Below are positions 36,407-45,786 of a DNA stretch of 64,000 nucleotides, in pieces (within the stretch, counting starts at the first letter, position 1; every line of letters begins with the position of its first letter). The stretch covers positions 2,480,001 through 2,544,000 of the forward strand of contig NC_017030.1 in assembly GCF_000255295.1 (NCBI RefSeq), given 5' to 3'. The notes beneath the pieces are model-generated. The model saw only the letters and a list, made by a program, of their open reading frames with translations, was not told where the DNA came from and ran no database searches. Position numbers and translations under genes: made by a program. The stretch comes from Corallococcus coralloides DSM 2259. GTDB taxonomy: Bacteria; Myxococcota; Myxococcia; Myxococcales; Myxococcaceae.

Positions 36407-36817
36407 ATGAATCTGGGCCCGGCGCTGTTCCTCCATCCCGGCGTGAAGGTCCGGCCGTGTGAGTGGGGCATGGGCGTCTTCACCGACACCTTCATCGCCG
36501 CGGGCGAGCTCATCGAGGAGTGCCACTACCTCAAGGTCCCGCAGCGGTTGTGCCGGGGAGAACCGCTCGACGATTATGTTTTCGAGATTAGTTGGCACCG
36601 CCACGAGCAGCACCGCCCTGGGAACTGGGTCGCGCTCGTGATGGGCTACGGGATGATCTACAACCACGCGAGCGATCCCAACGCGGAGTACGGCCGCGCG
36701 GAGGACCGCGATGTGTTCCGTTATCACGCACTGCGGGACATCCACCCTGGTGAGCAGATCTTCATCAGCTACGGGGATAACTGGTGGAAGGCACGGGGTG
36801 AGGAAGTTCCTCCCTGA
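36407..36817 (+). CDS. SET domain protein
   Basis: 136 residues from ATG at 36407. The SET fold is recognisable by GMGVFTDTFIAAGELIEECHY at the start, the NHxxxPN block (N87-H88...P91-N92, YNHASDPNAEY) and GEQIFISYGDNWW (115-127), corresponding to the cofactor- and substrate-binding 'NHS.xPN' and 'GEEL..YG' motifs of SET lysine methyltransferases. It is a minimal SET without a post-SET Cys cluster. Bacterial SET proteins are known to methylate protein lysines; the target here is unknown. It is separated by 195 bp from the next gene. Confidence 0.78.
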   Translation: MNLGPALFLHPGVKVRPCEWGMGVFTDTFIAAGELIEECHYLKVPQRLCRGEPLDDYVFEISWHRHEQHRPGNWVALVMGYGMIYNHASDPNAEYGRAEDRDVFRYHALRDIHPGEQIFISYGDNWWKARGEEVPP

Positions 36818-37012
36818 GTCGCTACGCACCGTGTGCGCACCTGACCGGTGCGTTCGCACTTCCTGCTCCGTGAGTGCGGCTTCTTCGTTGGGGAAGCGTG
36901 GAAACGCGCGGAAATGAATTCGCCCCTGTCCGCGTGGGGAGCAACCAGTACAATGCAGGTCGCCTGTGCGCCGGTGCTTCAGGCCGCGCGGATGCGAGGA
37001 ATGCCAGACATC

Positions 37013-38635
37013 ATGCCATTGCGTCGTTTCTACCTGTCCTCCGCTCTCGTGCTGTCCGCCTCCGCCTGCACCGGCAACATCGGTGGGCAGGACGCGGAGC
37101 TTGAAAGCGCGGCGGCCCCCGCTCGGGTGCGCCGGCTGACGCGCGACGAGTACAACAAGTCCGCCTCCGCGGTGCTGGGCACCGAGGTGGACATCGCCCA
37201 GGGCTTCGCGGCCGAGGACACCATCCTCGGCTTCTCCACCCACGAGCGGCTCCAGGTGACGTCGCTGCTGGCGGATCAGCTCGACACCGCCGCGGTGACG
37301 CTGGCGGAGCAGGGCAAGTCACAACTCAGTGACCTCTACGCGTGCCCCAAGGGCAAGACGCAGGACGAGTGCGCGCGGTCCTTCATCCAGCGCGTGGGTG
37401 AGCGCGCCTTCCGCCGGCCGGTGACGGCGGAGGAGGAGACGGACCTGCTGGCCCTCTTCAACGAGGGCAAGAAGGGCGGCACCATGGCGACGGGCGCGGA
37501 GCTGGTGCTCCAGGCGCTCTTCTCCTCCTCGTCCTTCCTGTACCGCACCGAGCTGGGGCCGGAGGGCGCCCGCAAGGGCCAGGTGGTGGAGCTGACCGCC
37601 TACGAGCTCGCCTCCGAGCTGTCCTTCATGGTGACCGGTGGACCGCCGGACGCCACGCTGCTCGCCTCCGCCAAGGCCGGCACGCTGTCCTCGCCCGACG
37701 AGCGCGAGGCCCAGGCGCGCCGCCTGCTCAAGACGGAGGCCGCGCAGGTGAAGCTGCGCCAGTTCTTCGTGGAGTGGTTGGGGCTGGGTGGCCTGGCCAA
37801 GGTCAACAAGAACAACCTGGTGTACCCGGACTACAGCGTGGACTTCCGCGACTCCATGGTCCGCGAGCGCGACGCCTTCCTCGACTTCATCGTGAAGGAG
37901 CACTCGGGCTCCGTGGCGGAGCTCCTGGGCGCCAACTACTCGTTCGTGGACGAGACGCTGGCGAACTTCTACGGCGAGCTGGAGCGCACCAACGTGGATG
38001 ACACCACGGGCCTGGGCCGCGTGACGCTGCCGCCGGAGCGCCTGGGCATCCTCACGCAGGCGGGCGTGATGTCCACGTACGCCCACTTCGACTCGTCCTC
38101 GCCCATCAAGCGCGGCAAGTTCGTGCTCACGCGCCTGTTGTGCCGCACGGTGCCCGCGCCTCCGGCCAACGTGTCCACCATTCCCCCGGCCCTGTCGGAG
38201 GACGCCACCACCCGCGAGCGCTTCGCGGCGCACACCGACAACCCCGCGTGCGCCAGCTGCCACAAGGTCATCGACCCCATGGGCTTCGGCATGGAGGACT
38301 TCGACGGTCTGGGCCAGCACCGCACGGAGGAGAACGGCAAGAGGGTGGACGCCAGCGGCGCCGTGATTGCCAGGGACGGCACCACCAACCTGGGCAACTT
38401 CACCGGTGGCGCGCAGCTGGCGCGCTACCTGACGACGAGCGAGGAATTGGCCAACTGCGTACCGCTGCAGTTCGTGCGCTACGCCATGGGGCGTGACGAG
38501 CATGCCTCGGACGCGGAGCTGCTCGCCGCCATGCGCACGGGCCCCTACCGCACGGGCGGCCTGAAAATCACCGAAGCGCTGGTCAGCCTGGTGCGTTCGT
38601 CTTCCTTCACCCAGCGGCGTCTGCCCACCCGTTGA
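37013..38635 (+). CDS. DUF1592 domain lipoprotein (cytochrome-c-like, planctomycete/myxobacterial type)
   Basis: 540 residues from ATG at 37013 (GAGGA 13 nt upstream; ATG 37001 is an alternative). The lipobox-like end of the signal (SASAC, Cys19) suggests a lipoprotein. Blocks of the DUF1587/1592/1588/1585 set are present: RRLTRDEYNKSASAVLG, AFRRPVTAEEETDLLALF, FSSSSFLYRTELG, RQFFVEWLGLGGL, GVMSTYAHFDSSSPIKRGKFVLTRLLC, and CASCHKVIDPMGFGMEDFDGLGQ with a haem-c-type CxxCH. It is immediately followed (12 bp) by the DUF1552 gene, the usual pair. A role in periplasmic electron transfer or polymer oxidation has been guessed; none is proven. Confidence 0.85.
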   Translation: MPLRRFYLSSALVLSASACTGNIGGQDAELESAAAPARVRRLTRDEYNKSASAVLGTEVDIAQGFAAEDTILGFSTHERLQVTSLLADQLDTAAVTLAEQGKSQLSDLYACPKGKTQDECARSFIQRVGERAFRRPVTAEEETDLLALFNEGKKGGTMATGAELVLQALFSSSSFLYRTELGPEGARKGQVVELTAYELASELSFMVTGGPPDATLLASAKAGTLSSPDEREAQARRLLKTEAAQVKLRQFFVEWLGLGGLAKVNKNNLVYPDYSVDFRDSMVRERDAFLDFIVKEHSGSVAELLGANYSFVDETLANFYGELERTNVDDTTGLGRVTLPPERLGILTQAGVMSTYAHFDSSSPIKRGKFVLTRLLCRTVPAPPANVSTIPPALSEDATTRERFAAHTDNPACASCHKVIDPMGFGMEDFDGLGQHRTEENGKRVDASGAVIARDGTTNLGNFTGGAQLARYLTTSEELANCVPLQFVRYAMGRDEHASDAELLAAMRTGPYRTGGLKITEALVSLVRSSSFTQRRLPTR

Positions 38636-38647
38636 GCTTTGACTTCC

Positions 38648-40021
38648 ATGCCCCGCGACTTCTCCCGACGCAGCATCCTGAAGCTCCTGTCCGGCACGGC
38701 CATGGCGGCGCCCTTCGCGCACCTGCTCACCAGCTCCGTCGCCGAAGCGGCGGACGCCGCGCCCCTGCGCTTCATCGCCCTGTTCACCCCCCACGGCCTG
38801 CTGCCGGAGTACTGGCTGCCCAAGGGCAATGACACCGGCTTCAACATCGACTTCGAGAACTCCGTCCTCCAGCCGCTCCAGCGCCACCGGGACAAGCTCC
38901 TGGTGCTGGACGGCCTGGACTACCGCGTCCTCTACGAGCACGGCCGCACCGGCCACGAGGGCGGCCCCGTCACCTTCCTCACCGGCAGCCAGGTGGAGGT
39001 GTCCAGCGGTGACGAGCTGCCCTCCAACGCGTCCCTGGACCAGGTGATTGGCAACGCGGTGGGCGGCTCCACCCAGTTCCGCTCGCTGCAGCTGCACGCC
39101 TTCGAGCAGTTCGGCGCCCAGCACGTCTACAACAGCATCTCCTTCACGGAGAACGGCTCGCGCGTGCCGTTCGAGCTGAACCCCGCCAACGTCTACAAGC
39201 GGCTCTTCGCCAGCATGGGCGGCTCCGAGGCGGAGGCGCAGGCCATCCTGTCCAAGCGCAGGAGCCTGCTGGACTACCTCATCAAGGACGCCACCCGGCT
39301 GAAGTCGCGGCTGGCGGCCGCGGAGGGCACCAAGCTGGACACGCACCTGGCGGCGCTGCGCGACATCGAGCGGCGGCTCACCAATTCGGGCGCGCTCAGC
39401 TGCTCCACGCCGGCGAAGCCCGCCAACACCGACCTGGGCGACATCAGCAACATGCCCGCCCTCACCGAGCTGCACATGGACCTCATCGCCCGTGCGTTCG
39501 CGTGTGACTTGACGCGCGTGGTGACCATGACCATCCCCGGGCCGTCCATGCCGTGGATTGGCATCGACGAGGACATCCACAATGACATCGCCCACCGCAC
39601 GGACACCCAGTCCGAGCCGGCGCGCACCGAAATCCGCCTGCGCATGGTGGCGGTGCAGCGGTGGTACTCCGAACAGGTGGCGCGGCTGATGGACACGCTC
39701 AAGTCCATCCCGGAGGGCAGCGGCACGGTGCTCGACAACACCGTCATCCTCTGGGGGAACGAGCTGGGCGACGCGGCCGGCCACATGAACGTGTCCATCC
39801 CCACGGTGCTGGCGGGCGGCGCGGGCGGGAAGTTCCGCATGGGCCGCATGCTGTCCCTGCGCGCGGGGAAGGACCCGCTGGGCTCGTGGAAGGGCCCGGG
39901 CACGCCGCTGGAGGGCGCGGTGCCGCACAACAAGCTGCTCACCTCCATTGCCCAGGCCTTCGGCGTGAACGTGGACCGCTTCGGCCACGACGACTACGCG
40001 GGCACGCTCGACCTCACCTGA
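38648..40021 (+). CDS. DUF1552 domain protein, Tat-exported
   Basis: 457 residues from ATG at 38648 (a TTG three codons earlier is less likely). The twin-arginine signal is SRRSILKLLSG (Arg7-Arg8) followed by a hydrophobic stretch, so it is folded before export. The body is the DUF1552 type (FIALFTPHGLLPEYWLPKGN; GHEGGPVTFLTGSQ; VPFELNPANVYKRLF; LDNTVILWGNELGDAAGHMNVSIPTVLAGGAGG), related by fold to alkaline-phosphatase/sulfatase-like DUF1501 proteins. It is translationally close to the DUF1592 gene (12 bp), so the two form an operon. A bidirectional terminator follows. Confidence 0.85.
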   Translation: MPRDFSRRSILKLLSGTAMAAPFAHLLTSSVAEAADAAPLRFIALFTPHGLLPEYWLPKGNDTGFNIDFENSVLQPLQRHRDKLLVLDGLDYRVLYEHGRTGHEGGPVTFLTGSQVEVSSGDELPSNASLDQVIGNAVGGSTQFRSLQLHAFEQFGAQHVYNSISFTENGSRVPFELNPANVYKRLFASMGGSEAEAQAILSKRRSLLDYLIKDATRLKSRLAAAEGTKLDTHLAALRDIERRLTNSGALSCSTPAKPANTDLGDISNMPALTELHMDLIARAFACDLTRVVTMTIPGPSMPWIGIDEDIHNDIAHRTDTQSEPARTEIRLRMVAVQRWYSEQVARLMDTLKSIPEGSGTVLDNTVILWGNELGDAAGHMNVSIPTVLAGGAGGKFRMGRMLSLRAGKDPLGSWKGPGTPLEGAVPHNKLLTSIAQAFGVNVDRFGHDDYAGTLDLT

Positions 40022-40059
40022 CAGCCGCCCTGGCGGCCTGAAGGCCCTTGGAAAAGACA

Positions 40060-40090
40060 ACGGGAGCGGACCTTTGGGGCCCGCTCCCGT
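40060..40090. terminator. Bidirectional rho-independent terminator
   Basis: ACGGGAGCGG and CCGCTCCCGT form a perfect 10-bp stem; on the plus strand it is followed by TTTTCATTT. It separates the DUF1552 gene (+) from the convergent pectin-acetylesterase gene (-). It is one of the two best terminators in the window. Confidence 0.85.
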
Positions 40091-40118
40091 TTTCATTTCA
40101 GCGAAGAGACGGTGGGGA

Positions 40119-41423
40119 CTACCCGCCGAGCGCGCCGTTGATGAGGGGCGCGAGGATGCTCATGCCCGCGTCCTCGTTGTTGTAGTTGTTGGCCGGCTCG
40201 TAGATGCGGATGCGCTGGTTGTTGTTGATGAAGCGCGACAGGAAGACGTCCATGGGGACCATCTCGCTGTGGCAGGCCCAGGACTGCCACGGGCTGTCGA
40301 TGTACTCGTACCAGTACTTCTTCTCCATCCGCTGGCAGGCGTGCGCGCCCACGAACGTGATGATGGTGCTGCAGTGGCTTTGGTTGATGGCGCGGTGGTG
40401 CGGGATGAAATAGCTGAAGTTGTTGTACTTGTTCAGCTCGTTCACGAACGCATCCTGGTCCTGCTTCCAGTACGCGTGGATGGACGCCTGGTCGTTGGGC
40501 GTCTTAAAGCGCTCATACGAATAGCGCGAGTAGTTGTAGTCCAGCGTGTAGCCCGTGTACGCGAGCTGGTCGTTCGGGAACTCCGTGGCCACCATCTTGT
40601 TGATGGAGCCCATGTCGTTGATGTTGAAGCTGGCCGGCAGCTGGCTGAACACCGAGTCCAGGTTCCACGACGAGCGGATCTGGTTGTGCAGCGGGCGCGA
40701 CAGGGAGTTCGCGTTCGGCGCCATGAAGATGGGGCCGGAGTCGTTGATCATGTACCCCTTGGCCGGGTTGACGGCCTTGCGGATGAAGTAGTACCCGGCG
40801 GAGGTGGACGTGCCGCCCGCGCTGTAGCCCGTCACCAGCAGCTTCTGCACGTTGGGGAAGTTCTGCTTGGCGTAGTTCGCCGCGGCCAGCGTGTTGTTGT
40901 AGCCGTTGTGGTACCAGGTCAGCGGCGCCTGGCCGCCGGTGGTGTCCACGTACGTCTTGGCGTTGTTGCCGATGTGCACGTCGCCCGTGCAGTACGGCAG
41001 GTAGACGATGTTCCAGCCCTTGGTGACGATGTCCCGGCGGTCGCGGAAGGGCAGGCCCGGGTCCGCCCCGTTGACGATGGGGGACACGTACTTGGCCGTG
41101 AACTGCGTCATGTAGTCGTCGGCGATGCCGTTGGGGTTCGCCGCGCCCAGGATGCCCAGGCGGCCGCTACAGGAATCGTAGTCCCAGCACGCGCCACCGC
41201 CCTCCATCATGAACAGCAGGTTGGGCGAGTTCGTCTTGTGCACGAAGAACTTGTACTGCGAGCCGTTGCCACACTTCAGGCCGGGCAGCGTCACCTTCTG
41301 CCAGGGGTAGGTATTGCCGCCGTCCACCAGCACGTCGACGATGCCTTCCACCAGCACTTCGGCATGCGCGGCGCCCACGGGGGCGGAGAGGGCCAGAAGG
41401 CTCATCCAGAGAAAACTTCTCAT
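40119..41423 (-). CDS. Pectinacetylesterase (PAE/Notum) family secreted esterase
   Basis: 434 residues from ATG at 41423 (GGAGGA upstream). Signal peptide 1-21 (ending AHA). Family motifs: [17 protein letters not shown] (oxyanion loop, 70-85), [10 protein letters not shown] (143-152), and the nucleophile GYSAGGTST (Ser201), with a late His in HAINQSHC-type segment. PAE enzymes remove acetyl groups from pectin; Notum, of the same fold, removes a lipid from Wnt. Because of the many Asn/Tyr residues and lower GC in its leader, it differs a little from its neighbours. With the pectate-lyase-like gene at 52866 it suggests use of plant or fungal polysaccharides, but the substrate is not proven. Confidence 0.82.
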   Translation of the reverse strand: MRSFLWMSLLALSAPVGAAHAEVLVEGIVDVLVDGGNTYPWQKVTLPGLKCGNGSQYKFFVHKTNSPNLLFMMEGGGACWDYDSCSGRLGILGAANPNGIADDYMTQFTAKYVSPIVNGADPGLPFRDRRDIVTKGWNIVYLPYCTGDVHIGNNAKTYVDTTGGQAPLTWYHNGYNNTLAAANYAKQNFPNVQKLLVTGYSAGGTSTSAGYYFIRKAVNPAKGYMINDSGPIFMAPNANSLSRPLHNQIRSSWNLDSVFSQLPASFNINDMGSINKMVATEFPNDQLAYTGYTLDYNYSRYSYERFKTPNDQASIHAYWKQDQDAFVNELNKYNNFSYFIPHHRAINQSHCSTIITFVGAHACQRMEKKYWYEYIDSPWQSWACHSEMVPMDVFLSRFINNNQRIRIYEPANNYNNEDAGMSILAPLINGALGG

Positions 41424-41470
41424 GCGGCTTCCTCCAAAAGGGGGAGTAGTGAGTGGGGTTGCGGCCGGGG

Positions 41471-41498
41471 ATGATACGTTTTTGTTTATCAGTCGTAA
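41471..41498 (-). promoter_or_regulatory. Sigma-70-like promoter for the esterase gene
   Basis: Minus strand TTACGA-16 bp-TATCAT, about 50 bp before the ATG at 41423, inside an AT-rich patch (41440-41660). Match to consensus is moderate. Confidence 0.4.
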
Positions 41499-41707
41499 GC
41501 GGGGAAACTTCGCTTGCGGTGAAAATAGTGAATTCCATGTCGGGTGCAGCATTCCATCCGAAACGATTGGGATTGCCGTCGCGCGTCAGCTGGGATTTGA
41601 GAATTGACGCGTCAGGCTATGTTTTAAATGTATCAATTGCGCGCTGCGTCGCTGGCGGGTCCTGACACGGGTTGCGGCGGGTGCGGGGCGCGGGGTATGG
41701 CCTTGGC

Positions 41708-42385
41708 ATGAGCACGCACGCGCGTTGGAAGCTGCCCCTGGGCACGGCGGGAGTCCTGGTCCTGGCGGTGGGGGCGTGGCTTGTCTTTGGCGGGCAGGCT
41801 CCGGAGGACGCCGCGCCGGCCCCGGCGCCCGCGCCCGTGACGCAGGCGCCCGCGCCGCCGCCCGTGTTCGCGTCCACGCCGGCGGTGCCCCGCGCGAAGG
41901 ACGGCGGGCTGGACCTGGTGGGCGCGGCGACGGCCCAGGTGCAGGCGGCGCCGGACGAGGAGCCCGCCCCCTATCCGGTGGACCTGGAGGCGCTGCGCGC
42001 GAAGCTGCCGGGCAACCTGTACTTCGAACTGGACGCGCCCACGAAGGACCCGGAGGAGCTGCGCCGCCGTGAGGGCGTGAAGGCGAAGTGGAACGCGCTC
42101 TACGGCAAGGTGCTGTCCAACGAGGCCTCGGAGGAGGAGGTGCACCAGTACTACGAGCACCGCCGCCAGGTGTCCGAGGACGCCATCGCCTTCGCCACCA
42201 CGATGCTGCAGGACTACGGCGACAAGCTGCCGTCGGAGCACCGGGGCCTGCTGGAGCTGAGCGTGAACATGCACCGCACGCGCCTGGCGGAGATTCCGCG
42301 CCAGGAGTCGGAGGCGCTGTCGCGCCGCGAGGCCCACGCCCAGCGGCAGAAGGAGTGGCGCGCGGGCGGCGGCCGTCAGCCCTGA
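41708..42385 (+). CDS. Membrane-anchored hypothetical protein
   Basis: 225 residues from ATG at 41708. N-terminal signal anchor (residues 9-27), a long Pro/Ala linker (32-65), and a helical C-terminal domain (about 85-215) rich in Arg/Glu (RKKxWNALYGKVL..., EEEVHQYYEHRRQVSEDAIAFATTMLQDYGDKL). Such an arrangement is typical of periplasmic lytic or peptide-binding partners, but no family is recognised. Its 3' end overlaps the end of the HelD-like gene by 10 bp in convergent orientation. Confidence 0.65.
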   Translation: MSTHARWKLPLGTAGVLVLAVGAWLVFGGQAPEDAAPAPAPAPVTQAPAPPPVFASTPAVPRAKDGGLDLVGAATAQVQAAPDEEPAPYPVDLEALRAKLPGNLYFELDAPTKDPEELRRREGVKAKWNALYGKVLSNEASEEEVHQYYEHRRQVSEDAIAFATTMLQDYGDKLPSEHRGLLELSVNMHRTRLAEIPRQESEALSRREAHAQRQKEWRAGGGRQP

Positions 42386-44511
42386 CTCAACGCGTCCGCG
42401 CCGGGGAAGGTGCGGATGAGCGGGGAGCGCACGGCGGAGGAGGCCACCCACAGCTGGTGGGAGGAGCGGGTGACGGCCACGTGCAGCCTGCGGCGGGCCT
42501 CGTCGTCCGCGGGGTAGGCGCGCGCGGTGACGTCCGGCAGGACGACGTAGTCGAACTCCAGGCCCTTCACGTTGTCCACGTCCGTCACGTCCACGCCGGG
42601 CTCGAAGGAGAAGTCGCCCTCCAGCACCAGCCGCGCCCAGGGCATCTCCCGGATGACGCGGTGGAAGGACTGGGCGGCCTCGCGGCTGCTGGCGATGACG
42701 CCCACCGACGCGTGCGGCTCACGCAGCACCAGGTCGCGCAGGGCGTCTCCCAGGAAGAGCCACGCCTGGGCCTCGTCGGGGAAGTGGTGGAAGCCCACGG
42801 GGGCGCCCTCGCGGCCAGCCTTCGCGGCGGTGGCGGGGGACTGGGTGCCCAGGACGTGCTGCGCCAGCTCCACCACCGGGCGCGGGCAGCGGTAGGACAC
42901 CTGGAGCCGGCAGGTGGCGGCGTCGCGGATGCCCAGCTCGTCCAGGGCGGCGTCCCAGCCGGCGAAGCCCGCCGTCGTCTGTTGCACCTCGTCCCCGGCG
43001 AGCGTGCAGCTGCGGCTGTCTCCGAGCAGCTGGCTGACGACGAAGAGCTCGAAGAGGGAGAAGTCCTCCGCCTCGTCCAGCACCACGTGGGCGAGCCGCT
43101 CCGCGCCCAGGGCGCCCCGCTGCGCCTTGAGGAACATGAGGACGGGCAGGTCGTCCGCGTCCACGGTGCCCGCGAGCGCGTCCGGCGTGTCCGCTTCAAT
43201 CGCGCGCCCGTCCACGGTGACGAGCCGGTCCTCGTCGAAGCCCTTGTACTGGCGCGACAGCGGCGTGGCGGTCTGCTGCCGGGTGTGCTCCATCACCTCC
43301 GCCACCACGGTGCGCGGCAGCTCTCCCTTCGCGTCCGCCACCACGGCCTCCAGGAAGGCGCGGTCCATGTACGCGTCCGCCAGCTTGATGCGCAGCCGGT
43401 CCAGCGTGGGGGGCAGCGCCTTGCCCTTGAACACGGGCACGCGGCCGGCCAGCGCGCGGCGCAGGGCGGGGTGGCGCTTGAAGCGCGAGACGAGCGCGGG
43501 CGTGTCCGGGGACAGCTTGATGCCCGGCACGCTGAAGGCGCTTCTCGCGGTGGCCAGCGACCAGGCCTCCAGCGTCTCCACGGACACCTTGCCCAGGCCC
43601 AGCGGCGCGAGCAGCCGGCGCGTGAGCCGGGCCAGGCCCTCCTCCGGGACGACGACCTTGGTGCGCGCCTGCGGGAATGTCTTCGCGTCGTCGAAGACGA
43701 CCTTGGCCAGCCGGTGCAGCGCCACCGTCGTCTTGCCGCTGCCCGCGCTGCCCAGCACCAGCAGCGGCTGCTCCGGGCCGGTGCTGACGGCGGCGTACTG
43801 CTCCGCGTCCAGGAGCGCCGTCACGCCGAAGGCGTCCTCCACGTGGGTTTCGCCCCGGCCCACGCCCAGGAAGCCCGGCCGCGCGGCGGTGCCGCTGCCG
43901 CCCGCGAGCACGGAGGCCGCGTCACGGCCGCGCGAGTGCCAGCGGCCGTGTGAGTCGCGCTGGAGCAGGTAGGGGCCGGTGCTGATGCGGGTGAGGACGC
44001 CCTTCTCGATGATGACCAGCCGGCGCGCCTCCACTTCGCCTTCGGAGAGCCGGTCGCCGAAGTACTCCTCGAACGCGTCGCCCTCCTCGTAGTTGTAGAA
44101 GACGCGGGCGACGGGGGCGAACCTCCAGTCGATGACGCGCACGCCAGCGGAGAGGTTGGCGAAGCTGGTGCGGCCGAGCAGGTAGTCGCGCGCGCCCGTG
44201 GGCCCGGACAGGCGCAGGTGCGCGAAGTAGGGGGCGTGCGCGTCCGGCAGCGGGACGGCCTCCTGCCGCTCCAGCATGGAGCGCACCTCGTTCATCTGGG
44301 TGAAGACGTGCGGCAGGTCCGCGGCGTGCGCCGTGGTGGCGTCATCGCGCAGCACCGCCAGCTGGGCCATCAGCCCCTGCGTGTCCAGCGTGCGTTCCGC
44401 GGCCTGACGGCGCGCCTCCGCCAGCGCCTGCTGGACGCGTGACAGCAGGGCCTCTTCCTCGGCGATGAGCGCGAGCGCCTCGGGCGACAGCTCCTGCTCC
44501 TGGCCGGCCAT
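42376..44511 (-). CDS. HelD-like UvrD-family DNA helicase
   Basis: 711 residues. An N-terminal coiled coil (about 5-50; LSPEALALIAEEEALLSRVQQALAEARRQAAERTL) precedes an SF1A core: Walker A GSAGSGKTT (K260), DEAEDFS (Walker B), AGDEVQQTT, QVSYRCPRPVVELA, VDNVKGLEFDYVVLPDV and the C-terminal HVAVTRSSHQLWV. The domain order matches HelD/DNA helicase IV, RNA polymerase-recycling proteins whose coiled coil enters the polymerase secondary channel; that role is known for the family, and not shown here. Convergent overlap with 41708-42385 is 10 bp. Confidence 0.85.
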   Translation of the reverse strand: MAGQEQELSPEALALIAEEEALLSRVQQALAEARRQAAERTLDTQGLMAQLAVLRDDATTAHAADLPHVFTQMNEVRSMLERQEAVPLPDAHAPYFAHLRLSGPTGARDYLLGRTSFANLSAGVRVIDWRFAPVARVFYNYEEGDAFEEYFGDRLSEGEVEARRLVIIEKGVLTRISTGPYLLQRDSHGRWHSRGRDAASVLAGGSGTAARPGFLGVGRGETHVEDAFGVTALLDAEQYAAVSTGPEQPLLVLGSAGSGKTTVALHRLAKVVFDDAKTFPQARTKVVVPEEGLARLTRRLLAPLGLGKVSVETLEAWSLATARSAFSVPGIKLSPDTPALVSRFKRHPALRRALAGRVPVFKGKALPPTLDRLRIKLADAYMDRAFLEAVVADAKGELPRTVVAEVMEHTRQQTATPLSRQYKGFDEDRLVTVDGRAIEADTPDALAGTVDADDLPVLMFLKAQRGALGAERLAHVVLDEAEDFSLFELFVVSQLLGDSRSCTLAGDEVQQTTAGFAGWDAALDELGIRDAATCRLQVSYRCPRPVVELAQHVLGTQSPATAAKAGREGAPVGFHHFPDEAQAWLFLGDALRDLVLREPHASVGVIASSREAAQSFHRVIREMPWARLVLEGDFSFEPGVDVTDVDNVKGLEFDYVVLPDVTARAYPADDEARRRLHVAVTRSSHQLWVASSAVRSPLIRTFPGADALSQG

Positions 44512-44585
44512 GATGTCTTTCCTTTCCGCCCGTGGGCGTGCGTGGAGCGGGCAAGGTGAACGCTGGCCACCGCCGGGTCAACCCG

Positions 44586-44613
44586 TTGGATTTTCGGGCC
44601 GACTTGCTAGATT
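44586..44613 (+). promoter_or_regulatory. Sigma-70-like promoter for the outer-membrane barrel gene
   Basis: TTGGAT-16 bp-TAGATT on the plus strand, between the divergent HelD-like start (44511) and the barrel gene start (44841). The leader would be about 220 nt and contains the hairpin at 44673-44715. Confidence 0.4.
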
Positions 44614-44672
44614 GAGGATCGCGGTGGAGGCGCCCGTCCCTTTCTCCCGGGTCCTCCCGCACACGCGCTTCC

Positions 44673-44715
44673 CATCCACCCCGCCAGGTTGCCTCCCCGT
44701 GGGGTGGGGTGGATG
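44673..44715 (+). promoter_or_regulatory. Long GC-rich leader hairpin
   Basis: CATCCACCCCGCC pairs with GGTGGGGTGGATG (13 bp, one G-U pair) around a 17-nt loop in the leader of the barrel gene. It is either a transcription attenuator or a structure stabilising the mRNA. It has no U-tract and lies 125 bp before the ATG. I see no riboswitch consensus. Confidence 0.4.
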
Positions 44716-44840
44716 TCCGCGACTGATCGCAGAGGGGGGTTGTCTGTCGAATGGCGGCGCGCGCTGGCGGCGGGTGGCTTCTAACGGCAGTCGCGGCTTG
44801 CTTCCGTCCGCATCCATCCCGAACACGGAGGATGCACCGG

Positions 44841-45689
44841 ATGACCTCGATGAATGCGCCGTTCCGCTGGACGCTGTCACTCGCAGCCGCGCTGGGAATC
44901 GCCACGTCGGCGGCGGCGCAGGAGCCGGAGCCACAAACGGAGACGGAGACGTCCACGTCGCCCGCGACCACCACGATGAGCTCGGAGGAGATGCAGAAGT
45001 CGGGGGGCCACCACCCCGAGGGGCGCGTCGGGCCGCAGTTCGCGGTGAGCGGCAACGTGGGCTTCGGCCTGGGCTACGTCTACACGAACGGTCAGGCCCC
45101 GGGCGGCGGCCTGGAGGACCTGAAGATCACCCAGTCCGCGAAGATCTCCTTCCCCATCATCGCGGAGTTGGGCTTCCGGGTGACGCCGCGGTTCTACCTG
45201 GGCGTGTGGGGCAGCTGGGAGCCGGTGCTGACCAAGACGAACGACCTGTCGTGCCCGGAGGGCTTCGACTGCAGCACCTACCAGTGGCGCGTGGGGCCGG
45301 AGGTCCGCTACCACATCCGGCCGGGCTCGAGCTTTGATCCGTGGATTGGCCTGGGCGTGGGCCTGGAGATCCTCAAGAGCCACGTGGAGGGGGATACGCA
45401 GCTGCAGGTCGCGCCGAACGTGTTCGTCCCCACGCACGTGGACACGCACGTCACGGACCGGGGGCCCACCATCGCGCGCCTCACGCTGGGGGGCGACGTG
45501 CGGGTGTCACGGTCCCTGGCGGTGGGGCCCATCATCACCGCGTCCGTGGGTCAGTACACGGTGCGCACCGGGACGCAGACGCTGGACATCACCGGCGTGG
45601 GCACCCGCGACCAGGGGCTCACGCCCGTGGATGACGGCTTCCACGCGCTGTTCACCGTGGGCATCCGTCTGGCGTTCCTGCCCCTGTAG
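44841..45689 (+). CDS. Outer-membrane beta-barrel protein
   Basis: 282 residues from ATG at 44841 (CGGAG upstream). Signal peptide ends AAA (about residue 26). An acidic, Thr-rich plug follows (to about 55), then amphipathic beta strands (QFAVSGNVGFGLGYVY, ISFPIIAELGFRVTPRFYLGVWGSWEPV, WRVGPEVRYHIRPGSSFDPWIGLGVGLEIL, ARLTLGGDVRVSRSLAVGPIITASVGQYTV) ending in the C-terminal strand GIRLAFLPL with terminal Leu typical of barrel insertion signals. Function unknown; it resembles small OmpA/OmpW-like barrels. The multi-Ig/PDZ gene starts 97 bp downstream. Confidence 0.75.
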   Translation: MTSMNAPFRWTLSLAAALGIATSAAAQEPEPQTETETSTSPATTTMSSEEMQKSGGHHPEGRVGPQFAVSGNVGFGLGYVYTNGQAPGGGLEDLKITQSAKISFPIIAELGFRVTPRFYLGVWGSWEPVLTKTNDLSCPEGFDCSTYQWRVGPEVRYHIRPGSSFDPWIGLGVGLEILKSHVEGDTQLQVAPNVFVPTHVDTHVTDRGPTIARLTLGGDVRVSRSLAVGPIITASVGQYTVRTGTQTLDITGVGTRDQGLTPVDDGFHALFTVGIRLAFLPL

Positions 45690-45786
45690 CACCGCGTGAC
45701 GGTGGAAAGCGCGAGACGCCCCCTTGGAACCTGGGGGCCGGGTGAGGTGTCTTGGGGCTCGGCTCCCCACCTCCCCCGGAGGGTGC

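Noticed and set aside
37319..40096. 925-codon minus-strand open frame over the DUF1592/DUF1552 genes
   Set aside because: No domain or signal, and the plus-strand genes have Tat and lipoprotein signals and known families.
41604..41630. TTGACG...TAAATG promoter for 41708-42385
   Set aside because: Spacing is only 15 bp; too weak to list.
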